A DNA stretch of 50,762 nucleotides from Sulfurimonas sp. (lineage in GTDB: Bacteria; Campylobacterota; Campylobacteria; Campylobacterales; Sulfurimonadaceae): positions 1 through 50,762 of the forward strand of contig JAQTZE010000016.1 of NCBI GenBank assembly GCA_028687935.1, written 5' to 3'. Shown here in pieces: positions 28,443 through 36,078 of the stretch; position 1 is the first letter of the stretch, and every line of letters begins with the position of its first letter. The notes beneath the pieces are model-generated. The model made no database searches, was not told where the DNA came from, and saw nothing but the letters and a program-made list of their open reading frames with translations. The translations under genes and the position numbers were made by a program.

Positions 28443-29951
28443 ATGCGCTTTTTTTTACTCCTTTTTTTCTCTTACAGCCTTTTTGCAGCGACGCTGCATC
28501 TGGCAACTTCATCCAATCCTTCACGTCTTAACCCCATTCTTGCCACAGATTCAAGCTCTTCAGAGATCGCAGGATTTTTATTTAACGGTTTGGTCAAATA
28601 TGATAAAGATGCTTCGACTATTGTTGGTGATTTGGCAGAAGATTTTTACTTCAAAGATAAGACGACACTTATTTTTAAACTCCGCCCAAATATCACTTGG
28701 CATGATGGCGCTCCACTCACTTCAAAAGATGTGATCTTTACCTATGAGACACTGATATCTCCTAAAATAGTCTCCCCTTACAGTGCAAATTTTCGCTTTG
28801 TAAAGAGTGTGAGAGCAATCGATGAGCTGACACTTGAAGTGAAGTATACAAAGCCCTATTTTAAAGCATTAGAGACATGGATGATGGGTATCTTACCTGA
28901 GCATATTTTGGGTAGTGATGCCAATATCATGAACTCTGCGTTTAATACAAAACCAATAGGAACGGGTCCGTATAAACTCTATCAGCTTGAGCACTCAAAA
29001 AATATTATTTTAATCGCAAACGAGAACTATTTTGAAGGCGCTCCAAAGATAGAGCGCATTGCATTTCATGTCATAGCTGACCCGATGACACGATTTTTGA
29101 TGCTAAAATCCGCCGCTTTGGATATCGGCTCAATCGAGCCGATGGAGTATGAGAGACAGTTGAGCAAGGATTTTTTTGAGAAGTTTAATGTCTATGAAGA
29201 GATCAGCCGCTCCTATACTTATCTCGGGTTTAATCTCCGACGTGAAAAATTTAAAAATCCAAAAGTAAGAGAAGCTCTCTCTTTAGCTATTGATCGTGAA
29301 CAGCTTGTCAAGATACTTTTCTTTGATCATGCCAAAGTCTGTACAGGTCCATTTTTGCCCTCGACTAAGGCTTTTAATGAAGAGGTCAAAGCTCCTAAAC
29401 GCGATATCAAAAGAGCCAAAGAGCTCTTGAAAGAAGCGGGTTATGGTGCAGAACATCCTTTTGTTTTTGAGATTGCAACATCAAACGCGAACTCTATTCG
29501 ACCGTATGCAGCAGAGATATTGCAACATCAGCTCAAAGACGCAGGAGTCGTTGTGACGCTTCGTGTGATGGAGTGGCAAGCTTTTTTAAATACGATTGTA
29601 TTTCCAAATGACTTTGATACGGTTCTCCTTGGCTGGGGACTCTCACCAATGCCTGATCCGTATATGTTTTGGCACACACAAAGCGATAAAAAAGGCGGCT
29701 TCAATCTCGTGGGATATAATAACCCTCGTATTGACAAGATGATAGAAGAGTCGCAAGAGATTATCGACAAAACGCAGCTTGATGGGCTTTTTAGAGAGAT
29801 GTTTAAAGTCATAGTGGACGACAATCCCTATCTTTTTTTATTTATCCCCAACTCTATTACAGCAGTCGATACACAAATACAAAAAATAGAACCAAGCCCA
29901 AGTGGTATTTGGCATAATTATATCGAGTGGAAAAAAGAGGAGATACAGTGA
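28443..29951 (+). CDS. periplasmic peptide-binding protein (SBP family 5)
   Basis: This 502-residue extracytoplasmic solute-binding protein belongs to the DppA/OppA type. The signal peptide is MRFFLLLFFSYSLFA. The mature part has LNPILATDSSSSEIAGFLFNGLVKYD (given as LNPILATDSSSSEIA and FLFNGLVKYD), the family signature FKLRPNITWHDGAPLTSKDV and FTYETL, and VREALSLAIDREQLV in lobe 2. No permease or ATPase genes are adjacent, so it is an orphan here; the ligand is unknown. It overlaps the galE start by 4 bp. Confidence 0.88.
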   Translation: MRFFLLLFFSYSLFAATLHLATSSNPSRLNPILATDSSSSEIAGFLFNGLVKYDKDASTIVGDLAEDFYFKDKTTLIFKLRPNITWHDGAPLTSKDVIFTYETLISPKIVSPYSANFRFVKSVRAIDELTLEVKYTKPYFKALETWMMGILPEHILGSDANIMNSAFNTKPIGTGPYKLYQLEHSKNIILIANENYFEGAPKIERIAFHVIADPMTRFLMLKSAALDIGSIEPMEYERQLSKDFFEKFNVYEEISRSYTYLGFNLRREKFKNPKVREALSLAIDREQLVKILFFDHAKVCTGPFLPSTKAFNEEVKAPKRDIKRAKELLKEAGYGAEHPFVFEIATSNANSIRPYAAEILQHQLKDAGVVVTLRVMEWQAFLNTIVFPNDFDTVLLGWGLSPMPDPYMFWHTQSDKKGGFNLVGYNNPRIDKMIEESQEIIDKTQLDGLFREMFKVIVDDNPYLFLFIPNSITAVDTQIQKIEPSPSGIWHNYIEWKKEEIQ

Positions 29952-30970
29952 TCATATTGATAACAGGTGGAGCGGGCTATATAGGCTCACATACGCTTAT
30001 TGCACTTGATGCATCAGGATATGATTTTGTTGTTTATGACAACCTTTGCAACGCTTCAAAAGAGTCTCTCATCCGAGTAGAAAAAATAATAGGTAAAAGT
30101 ATCAAGTTTGAGCAGGGCGACATACGAGATGCCCAAGCACTTGAGAGCGTATTTGAGAGATACGATATAAACGCAGTGATACATTTTGCAGGTCTCAAAG
30201 CGGTAGGTGAATCGGTGCAGATGCCACTTGAGTACTATGACAACAATGTCAATGGCACACTGGTTCTGCTCTCTGTCATGCAAAAATGCAACTGCAAAAA
30301 AATAGTTTTTAGCTCTTCTGCAACCGTCTACGGTGACCCACATATGACACCTATAAAAGAAGATTTTCCACTCAGTGCGACTAATCCTTATGGAAAAACG
30401 AAGCTATTTATAGAAGAGATACTTAGAGATCTTTTTGTAAGTGACCCTGCGTTTAAGATAGTGTTGTTGCGATATTTTAACCCTGTTGGCGCACACAAAA
30501 GCGGAACGATAGGCGAAGATCCAAATGGTATACCAAACAACCTTATGCCATTTATCGCGCAAACTGCTGTTGGTAAACGCGACTATCTTAGTGTATTTGG
30601 CGGAGACTATGATACTCATGATGGCACAGGTGTGCGTGACTATATCCATGTGGTCGATTTGGCTGAGGGACATGTCAAAGCCCTCCAAAAGATAGATACT
30701 ATAAACGCAGTACTCACAGTAAATCTTGGCACAGGAAACGGCTACTCAGTTGTAGATATGGTCAAAGCATTTGAGAGAGCTTCAGGCAAAAAAGTAGCGT
30801 ATAAGATAGTAGAGAGACGTGCAGGTGATATCGCAAAATGTTTCGCAGATCCAAGCTACGCAAAAGAGCTCTTAGGTTGGAGTGCGCAAAAGAGTATAGA
30901 TGAGATGTGTGAAGATAGCTGGAGATGGCAGTCTAACAATCCTGATGGGTATAATAAAAAAGAGATTTAA
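29948..30970 (+). CDS. galE: UDP-glucose 4-epimerase
   Basis: GalE interconverts UDP-glucose and UDP-galactose (or the N-acetyl forms) using bound NAD. Starting at the GTG inside the upstream stop codon gives 340 residues beginning VIILITGGAGYIGSH, with the Rossmann glycine motif at the right place. An earlier GTG at 29927 would add seven residues and lacks a ribosome site. The catalytic set is SSSATVYG (Ser), NPYGKTK (Tyr-x3-Lys) and LRYFNPVGAH. It supplies precursors for the glycan genes downstream, although about 3 kb of repeats and other genes intervene. Confidence 0.92.
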   Translation: MIILITGGAGYIGSHTLIALDASGYDFVVYDNLCNASKESLIRVEKIIGKSIKFEQGDIRDAQALESVFERYDINAVIHFAGLKAVGESVQMPLEYYDNNVNGTLVLLSVMQKCNCKKIVFSSSATVYGDPHMTPIKEDFPLSATNPYGKTKLFIEEILRDLFVSDPAFKIVLLRYFNPVGAHKSGTIGEDPNGIPNNLMPFIAQTAVGKRDYLSVFGGDYDTHDGTGVRDYIHVVDLAEGHVKALQKIDTINAVLTVNLGTGNGYSVVDMVKAFERASGKKVAYKIVERRAGDIAKCFADPSYAKELLGWSAQKSIDEMCEDSWRWQSNNPDGYNKKEI

Positions 30971-30972
30971 GA

Positions 30973-31143
30973 TTAAATGAACTTATTAAACATGGGTTTC
31001 CACCAGCAGTTATTGACGTTAAAGATAGACTCGAATATTATAAGGCTCTTGACACAGCGCACACTACGCAAAACTATGAACTAGTCTTTGAGCTTCTCTC
31101 TAAGGTTGTCCAAGAGAGATTGGGACACTGTCTAGAGAAATAG
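30973..31143 (+). pseudogene. 3' fragment of a Fic-like gene
   Basis: A stopless frame from 30973 to the TAG at 31141-31143 encodes a product containing LNELIKHGFPPAVID, DRLEYYKALDTAHTT and FELLSKVVQERL. This looks like the winged-helix C-terminus of Fic-domain proteins (the pattern G-hPP-hI...DR-xYYxAL-xA). No start codon or catalytic HPFxxGNGR part is present, and it begins 3 bp after galE. It is probably the end of a gene lost by recombination at this junction. Assignment by pattern only. Confidence 0.55.
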
Positions 31144-31205
31144 GTTGATCGCATAATGTAGGCATTTTCAAAAAGCCAAAGATGAACTTTCAAGGACTTG
31201 AATAA

Positions 31206-31434
31206 GGTACGGCTAAAGCCTGTACGTCCGAAAGAGCACATCTCGGACATGCAAGCTTTAGCTGCATCAAGTACGTCCGAAGAGCACATCTCGGACATGC
31301 AAGCTTTAGCTGCATCAAGTACGTTCAAAAGAGCTTGAAAGAGGTACGGCTAAAGCCTGTACGTCCGAAGAGCCCAGAACTTGAACGGAGGTGTACGTCC
31401 GAAGAGCCTTGGACGTGCTAGCTTTAGCTGCACC
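31206..31434. repeat. REP-like palindromic element cluster A
   Basis: This is the first of four clusters of a 26-bp element. In one orientation it reads TCGGAC followed by a hairpin (GTAC, bulged A, GGC, loop TTTA, GCC, GTAC). Plus-strand reverse copies are at 31206-31231 and 31343-31368. Forward ATGC-type copies (arms ATGC/GCAT) are at 31243-31268 and 31291-31316, and a GTGC variant is at 31409-31434. Opposed copies are joined by the spacer AGAGCACATC, giving composite inverted pairs. The cluster lies just upstream of the Y1 transposase gene. Confidence 0.9.
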
Positions 31435-31468
31435 TCTGAAGAGCTCCACCTAAACCCACACCAAAAGG

Positions 31469-31990
31469 ATGATTTTGCACTCCAACTTACCTCATATAAG
31501 CCAAAAAAATCTTTACCAGTTCATAACATTCCGCACAAAAGATAGTACAGATCATTTCATAAAAAAACTCATTTTAAACAATCAATTAGAGACTAAAATA
31601 ATTGAATACAAAATCGACCAACATCTCGATAACTCTCAAGACGGTGCTTATCTCAATGGCGAAGTAATAGATATAGCAAAAAACTATATTTTACAAGTAG
31701 ATGAAAAACTCTGCAAAATCATCTCTTGTAGCATTATGCCAAACCATATTCATATACTTTTAGTTCAAAATACAGATTTAAAAACAATAGTCTCGCATAT
31801 AAAAGGTGGACTGGCGTTTTGTCTCAATAAACAACTCAATAAGCAGGGACAATTATGGCAAAAAGGTTATTTTGATAAGGCTATAAGAGATGAAAAACAT
31901 TTTCAGGTGACCTATGAATATATTAAAAACAATGCTATAAAAGCAGGTTTAAGTGATGCTGATAGAAGGTTTTATAGTATTTATGAGTAA
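31469..31990 (+). CDS. REP-associated Y1 tyrosine transposase (RAYT-like)
   Basis: This 173-residue single-domain Y1/IS200-type nuclease carries the HUH motif in CSIMPNHIHILLVQ (about residues 88-101). The catalytic Tyr is in YEYIKNNAIKAGL (about 149-161), with WQKGYFDKAIRDE before it. The YIxNNPxKAG-type end is typical of REP-associated transposases, which nick REP hairpins. The gene is flanked on both sides by copies of the palindromic element, as RAYT genes are. There are no IS200/IS605 ends or TnpB. The ATG lies only 2 bp from AAAAGG; a TTG at 31475 has better spacing and may be the real start. Confidence 0.82.
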   Translation: MILHSNLPHISQKNLYQFITFRTKDSTDHFIKKLILNNQLETKIIEYKIDQHLDNSQDGAYLNGEVIDIAKNYILQVDEKLCKIISCSIMPNHIHILLVQNTDLKTIVSHIKGGLAFCLNKQLNKQGQLWQKGYFDKAIRDEKHFQVTYEYIKNNAIKAGLSDADRRFYSIYE

Positions 31991-32006
31991 GGGTACGGCT
32001 TACTCT

Positions 32007-32235
32007 TCGGACGTGCTAGCTTCAGCTGCACCTTGGGGATGTTAAAAGGTACGGCTAAAGCCTGTACGTCCGAAAGAGCTTGAAAGAGGTACGGCTAAAG
32101 CCTGTACGTCCGAATAGCACATCTCGGACATGCAAGCTTTAGCTGCATCAAGTACGTCCGAAAGAGCTTGAAAGAGGTACGGCTAAAGCCTGTACGTCCG
32201 AAGAGCGCTCTTGGACGTGATCCTTTAGGGTCACC
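32007..32235. repeat. REP-like palindromic element cluster B
   Basis: This cluster lies just downstream of the transposase gene. Reverse GTAC-type copies are at 32048-32073, 32088-32113 and 32176-32201. Forward copies are at 32007-32032 (arms GTGC/GCAC, loop TTCA), 32124-32149 (ATGC/GCAT) and 32211-32235 (GTGA/TCAC, GG core). The arms differ between copies but always stay complementary, so the hairpin is conserved rather than the sequence. A truncated copy starts at 31992. The segment AAAGAGCTTGAAAGA recurs between copies. Confidence 0.9.
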
Positions 32236-32344
32236 TTTATGTCGAAGAAGGTTTAGGTGGACTCAGAGTGGAGAACGCCATAGTACACAATAACTACACG
32301 ACTTAAAACCCACCAGTGTTTTATGCAAATACAAAACAGCGTTG

Positions 32345-32378
32345 TTGACATCTCAATTTATTTGTACTACAATACAAA
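32345..32378 (+). promoter_or_regulatory. sigma-70 promoter with operator-like palindrome before the ATPase gene
   Basis: TTGACA (32345-32350) and TACAAT (32368-32373) are separated by exactly 17 bp, an unusually complete sigma-70 promoter for this genome. The dyad TTTGTA-CTACAA-TACAAA (32361-32378) covers the -10 box, and TTTGTA recurs at about 32394. Such placement suits a repressor. A GGAGTC site precedes the ATG. Confidence 0.6.
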
Positions 32379-32410
32379 ATAAACAGTATTAAATTTGTAT
32401 TGGAGTCACT

Positions 32411-33601
32411 ATGATAGAGCAACTGCAACTACTATCAAATCAAATCTTATCTCAGAAAGTACCTGAATATAAAAGGTTTTTGTTTTATAAGATAGATTTT
32501 AGTGAACGACTTATAGGGGTGCTTGGTTCTCGTGGTGTTGGAAAAACCACTCTGCTGCTTCAGTATTTGCATAGCATATTTCAAGAGAGACAGACTTTAT
32601 ATATTATGGCTGATCATCCGCTTGTGGTTGCACTTGGTCTATTTACTATTGCTGATGAGTTTCAAAAAAAAGGCGGTGAAGTTCTCATCATCGATGAGAT
32701 ACACAAGATAAAAAATTTTGAAACAGATCTCAAGCTTATTTATGACAGCTTTTTTTCTCTACATGTAGTCTTTACTGGTTCAAATGCAATCGCTATCGAT
32801 AATGCAAAAGCTGATCTAAGCAGACGCGCTATCATTCATAAACTTCCCGTGCTCTCTTTTAGAGAGTTTTTAGAGCTAGAAACAAACGAGTCATTTGAGC
32901 CTATTCCTCTAAACGCTCTCTTACAAAACCATATACCACATGCTATGCAGATAGTAGCAAAGGTAAAACCATTTGCATATTTTGGAGAGTATTTAAAAAA
33001 CGGTGCGTATCCTTTTTATACAACTAGCAAAAATAGTTATGTTCAGAAACTACTAAGTGCGTCTATACAGGTGCTTGAAACAGATCTTCCTATGATTTAT
33101 GCCATTGATCACGAGAAGATAAATGCACTCAAAAAACTGCTGATAATGTTTTGCCAGAGCGAACCCTACGATATAAATATCTCAAAGCTTTGCGGTGCAG
33201 TTGAGCTGAACCAAAGAACGCTCTATAAATATCTGGGAATTTTACAAGCAGCAGGGCTTATCAGAATGCTTGGTGCCAAATCTAGTGGTATAAGCATCAT
33301 ATCTAAGCCCGAAAAACTCTATCTTGACAATACGAATCTCTTTTCAATATTTTGCGATAGTCCAAAGATGGGAACGCTAAGAGAAACATTTTTTGCATCT
33401 CAAACATCTTATGAACACACTATCAATTACCCTGAGAGCGGTGATTTTATTTTAGATGAAAAGTACACCTTTGAAGTCGGCGGTAAAGATAAAAGTTTTA
33501 AACAACTAAAAAATGTAAAAGATGGGTATGTTGTAGCCGATGATATAGAAATCGGGATTGATAACAAAATCCCTCTGTGGCTTTTTGGATTTATCTACTA
33601 A
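32411..33601 (+). CDS. AAA-family ATPase with DUF4143-type C-terminus
   Basis: The protein is 396 residues. Walker A is GVLGSRGVGKTTLLLQY (about residues 36-52), Walker B VLIIDEIHKIKNF (about 95-107), and sensor 1 VFTGSNAIAI. A winged-helix-like region follows (SKLCGAVELNQRTLYKYLGIL). The C-terminal domain ends YTFEVGGKDKSFKQ and resembles the restriction-fold DUF4143 nuclease with an E-x-G-x-K-like core. Proteins of this kind are widespread in accessory DNA; their roles are unclear and often proposed to be defence or toxin-like. It sits between repeat clusters B and C with its own promoter. Confidence 0.8.
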   Translation: MIEQLQLLSNQILSQKVPEYKRFLFYKIDFSERLIGVLGSRGVGKTTLLLQYLHSIFQERQTLYIMADHPLVVALGLFTIADEFQKKGGEVLIIDEIHKIKNFETDLKLIYDSFFSLHVVFTGSNAIAIDNAKADLSRRAIIHKLPVLSFREFLELETNESFEPIPLNALLQNHIPHAMQIVAKVKPFAYFGEYLKNGAYPFYTTSKNSYVQKLLSASIQVLETDLPMIYAIDHEKINALKKLLIMFCQSEPYDINISKLCGAVELNQRTLYKYLGILQAAGLIRMLGAKSSGISIISKPEKLYLDNTNLFSIFCDSPKMGTLRETFFASQTSYEHTINYPESGDFILDEKYTFEVGGKDKSFKQLKNVKDGYVVADDIEIGIDNKIPLWLFGFIY

Positions 33602-33757
33602 CTATCTTTTTAAAACTCTTCTCTTTCTAAGAGAGAGAGCACTTCTTTCTAACTGTCAAACGAACTGATAAATTTGAAGAAATGAATAAAGTGTTACAAA
33701 TGGAAATGGCTGCTTAGAATTTATAAAAAAGTGTATGAATTTAAGTTACCACTCCAC

Positions 33758-33824
33758 TCGGACGTGCAAGCTTTAGCTGCACCTCTGGGATGTTAAAAGG
33801 TACGGCTAAAGCCTGTACGTCCGA
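33758..33824. repeat. REP-like palindromic element cluster C (in the 33602-33967 gap)
   Basis: One inverted pair: a forward copy with arms GTGC/GCAC at 33758-33783 and a reverse GTAC-type copy at 33799-33824. The 15-bp spacer TCTGGGATGTTAAAA resembles the one in cluster B. Apart from this, the 366-bp gap holds a short stopless but startless frame (33631-33717) and an AT-rich promoter zone before the MarR-type gene. I see no other gene. Confidence 0.9.
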
Positions 33825-33967
33825 AGAGCACATCTTGTCAACCGAGGAGTGAAACGACGTGGCAATATTTTACGCCCAAATTAACCAAAACGCAAGCAAC
33901 ATCCTACTATAATTCAATTTCTGAATTTACAATACATAGTAACAATAAAAATTAGGAATCATATACT

Positions 33968-34276
33968 TTGCAAAACGAAGAACTTACCCTTACTGTACTG
34001 CGTAACATCGAAGAGCTCAAAAGCCAGAAGTCTTTAGCGGATGATCTAGAAATGAGTGTGGGCAAAGTGAACTATGTGATCCATGCTCTCATAGAAAAAG
34101 GGTTCGTCAAAGCGGAAAACTTCTTTGCCAATAAAAATAAAAACCAATACAAATACCTTTTGACTCCAGCAGGGCTCAATGAAAAAATCACACTTACCGA
34201 AAAGTTTATCAAACGCAAGAGGGCGGAGTACGAGCAGCTGCAAGATGAGCTGAAAAAAATGAAGGAAAATAATTGA
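33968..34276 (+). CDS. MarR-family EPS-associated transcriptional regulator
   Basis: This 102-residue winged-helix protein contains [34 protein letters not shown] (given as [20 protein letters not shown], with wing [10 protein letters not shown]), then [13 protein letters not shown] and a C-terminal coiled coil [12 protein letters not shown]. This is the pattern of the EPS-associated MarR-type regulators that head exopolysaccharide loci. The start is TTG after TAGGA. It overlaps the UDP-glucose dehydrogenase gene by 4 bp, so it is probably the first gene and regulator of the glycan operon. Confidence 0.85.
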   Translation: MQNEELTLTVLRNIEELKSQKSLADDLEMSVGKVNYVIHALIEKGFVKAENFFANKNKNQYKYLLTPAGLNEKITLTEKFIKRKRAEYEQLQDELKKMKENN

Positions 34277-35481
34277 AGATAGCAATAGCAGGAACAGGAT
34301 ACGTAGGACTTAGTAACGGGATACTGCTCTCACAGCACAATGAAGTCGTAGCTCTTGATATCATTCCAGAAAAGGTAGAGCAACTCAACGACGGTATATC
34401 TCCTATAGAAGACAAAGAGATTCAAGAGTTTTTGACAAAATACAAAAAAAATGGTCAGCTCATTGCAAATCCAAAGCCAAGAACTCCAAGCTTTAGAGCT
34501 ACTTTAGACAAAAAAGAGGCTTACGAAGGTGCTGATTTTGTGATCATTTCTACTCCGACGGATTATGATCCAGAGACAAATTATTTTGATACAAAATCTA
34601 TAGAGTATGTGATATCCGATGTTTTATCTATCAATCCAGATACGACTATGGTCATCAAATCTACTATACCGGTAGGCTATACTAAAAGTTTGAGAGAGAA
34701 ATTTAATACTGATAATATTATCTTTTCTCCAGAATTTTTAAGAGAAGGCAAAGCGCTTCACGACAACTTATATCCGAGTAGAATTATCGTAGGTGAGAAG
34801 TCTGACAGAGCTGTTATGTTTGCAGGACTTTTGGAGAGAGGTGCTATCAAAAAGGGAATCTCAGTATTATTTACAGATTCTACAGAAGCAGAAGCAATAA
34901 AGCTTTTTTCAAATACATATCTTGCCATGAGAGTTGCATATTTCAACGAGCTGGACTCTTACGCCGAGAAACATGAGCTGAGTACAAAAGATATCATAGA
35001 TGGAGTCGGGCTAGATCCTAGAATAGGGACACACTACAACAACCCATCTTTTGGCTATGGTGGGTATTGTTTTCCAAAAGACACAAAACAGCTCAAAGCA
35101 AATTTCAAAGATGTACCAAACAGCCTCATAAGTGCGATAGTTGATTCAAATGAGATAAGAAAAGAGTTTGTCTCTAAGCAAATCTTAGCAACTAATCCTC
35201 AGGTTGTCGGCATATACAGACTTATCATGAAAACAGGAAGTGATAACTTTAGAAGTTCTGCGATAGAGGGTGTGATAGCAAAACTAAAAGATGCAAATGT
35301 AGAAATAGTCATCTATGAACCTGTGCTCAAAGAAGAGACTTTTGAAGGATTTGAAGTCATCAGTGATATAGAAGAGTTCAAATCCAAAGCAGATGTAATA
35401 GTTGCGAATAGACTAGAAGAAAATATTTTGGATATTCGTGAAAAAGTATATACTCGTGATATCTTCAATAGTGATAGTTAA
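34273..35481 (+). CDS. ugd: UDP-glucose 6-dehydrogenase
   Basis: Ugd oxidises UDP-glucose to UDP-glucuronate with two NAD. It has 402 residues. The N-terminal Rossmann motif is [12 protein letters not shown], the middle [11 protein letters not shown] and [10 protein letters not shown] are conserved, and the catalytic Cys is in [15 protein letters not shown] (about residues 255-269). The start is TTG overlapping the regulator's stop. Its product is the substrate of the epimerase two genes downstream, so together they make UDP-galacturonate for the surface polymer. Confidence 0.93.
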   Translation: MKIAIAGTGYVGLSNGILLSQHNEVVALDIIPEKVEQLNDGISPIEDKEIQEFLTKYKKNGQLIANPKPRTPSFRATLDKKEAYEGADFVIISTPTDYDPETNYFDTKSIEYVISDVLSINPDTTMVIKSTIPVGYTKSLREKFNTDNIIFSPEFLREGKALHDNLYPSRIIVGEKSDRAVMFAGLLERGAIKKGISVLFTDSTEAEAIKLFSNTYLAMRVAYFNELDSYAEKHELSTKDIIDGVGLDPRIGTHYNNPSFGYGGYCFPKDTKQLKANFKDVPNSLISAIVDSNEIRKEFVSKQILATNPQVVGIYRLIMKTGSDNFRSSAIEGVIAKLKDANVEIVIYEPVLKEETFEGFEVISDIEEFKSKADVIVANRLEENILDIREKVYTRDIFNSDS

Positions 35482-35493
35482 GCGGTTAAACAA

Positions 35494-36066
35494 ATGAGCA
35501 TAATCAAATTTGAAACAATAGAAAATAAACTTATTAAATACAATAATGACTGGGTACTTCTTGATAAAGATGTAGCAACTTTGTATGAAATTGAGCCAAA
35601 AAAACTAAGACAGCAGGTAAAACGAAATAGTGATAAATTCCCTAGTGATTATGCATCTCAATTAAGTGAAATTGATTTTGATATTATGGTGTCACAAAAT
35701 GTGACCCCTTCTAAACAACACTTTGGAGGAAGCTTACCTTACGTCTTTACAGAAAAAGGTCTTTATATGGTTGCAACTATACTCAAAAGTAAAAAGGCAA
35801 CCGAAGCAACATTTACGATTATCGAAACATTTGCCAAAGTAAAAGAGCTATCACGAAATATAAATGCCATAATGAAAACAGAAGATGAGAACAGACAAAA
35901 AGAACTAGCCCAAAAGTCAAATAAAATACTTGAAGAGATAATAGAGATAGAACCAGATATTTTGGCTGATGATGAAGATGGTGAGATAGTAGAAACTACT
36001 ACGAAGTTTGAGTTTAACTTAGGCTTTGCCAAGGTTAGCAGAAGTATCAAAAAGATTAAGAAGTAA
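35494..36066 (+). CDS. ORF6N-domain DNA-binding protein
   Basis: This 190-residue protein has an N-terminal ORF6N (KilA-N-related) domain: LLDKDVATLYEIEPKKLRQQVKRN then FPSDYA and PYVFTEKGLYMVATIL (the first motif is best seen as DVATLYEI and LRQQVKRN). A charged helical C-terminus follows. ORF6N proteins are common in phages and mobile elements and are thought to bind DNA. Here the gene is inserted between two sugar-nucleotide genes, 12-13 bp from each, and is read in the same direction, so it is transcribed with the glycan operon. Its role there is unknown. Confidence 0.82.
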   Translation: MSIIKFETIENKLIKYNNDWVLLDKDVATLYEIEPKKLRQQVKRNSDKFPSDYASQLSEIDFDIMVSQNVTPSKQHFGGSLPYVFTEKGLYMVATILKSKKATEATFTIIETFAKVKELSRNINAIMKTEDENRQKELAQKSNKILEEIIEIEPDILADDEDGEIVETTTKFEFNLGFAKVSRSIKKIKK

Positions 36067-36078
36067 GGTAAAGCATAT

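Noticed and set aside
31074..31328. 84-codon minus-strand frame with DAAKACMSEM repeats
   Set aside because: It is only the reverse reading of two REP copies, with no ribosome site or conserved domain.
31469..31990. Complete IS200/IS605 insertion sequence
   Set aside because: No TnpB, no subterminal hairpins specific to one element, and the surrounding palindromes belong to the dispersed REP family, which fits a RAYT better.
31206..32235. CRISPR array
   Set aside because: Repeats are palindromic, occur in both orientations, have irregular spacing with recurring spacers, and no cas genes are present.
33631..33717. Short frame ending TDKFEEMNKVLQMEMAA
   Set aside because: It has no start codon at the beginning, is under 30 codons, and I cannot match it to a family; at most a gene remnant.
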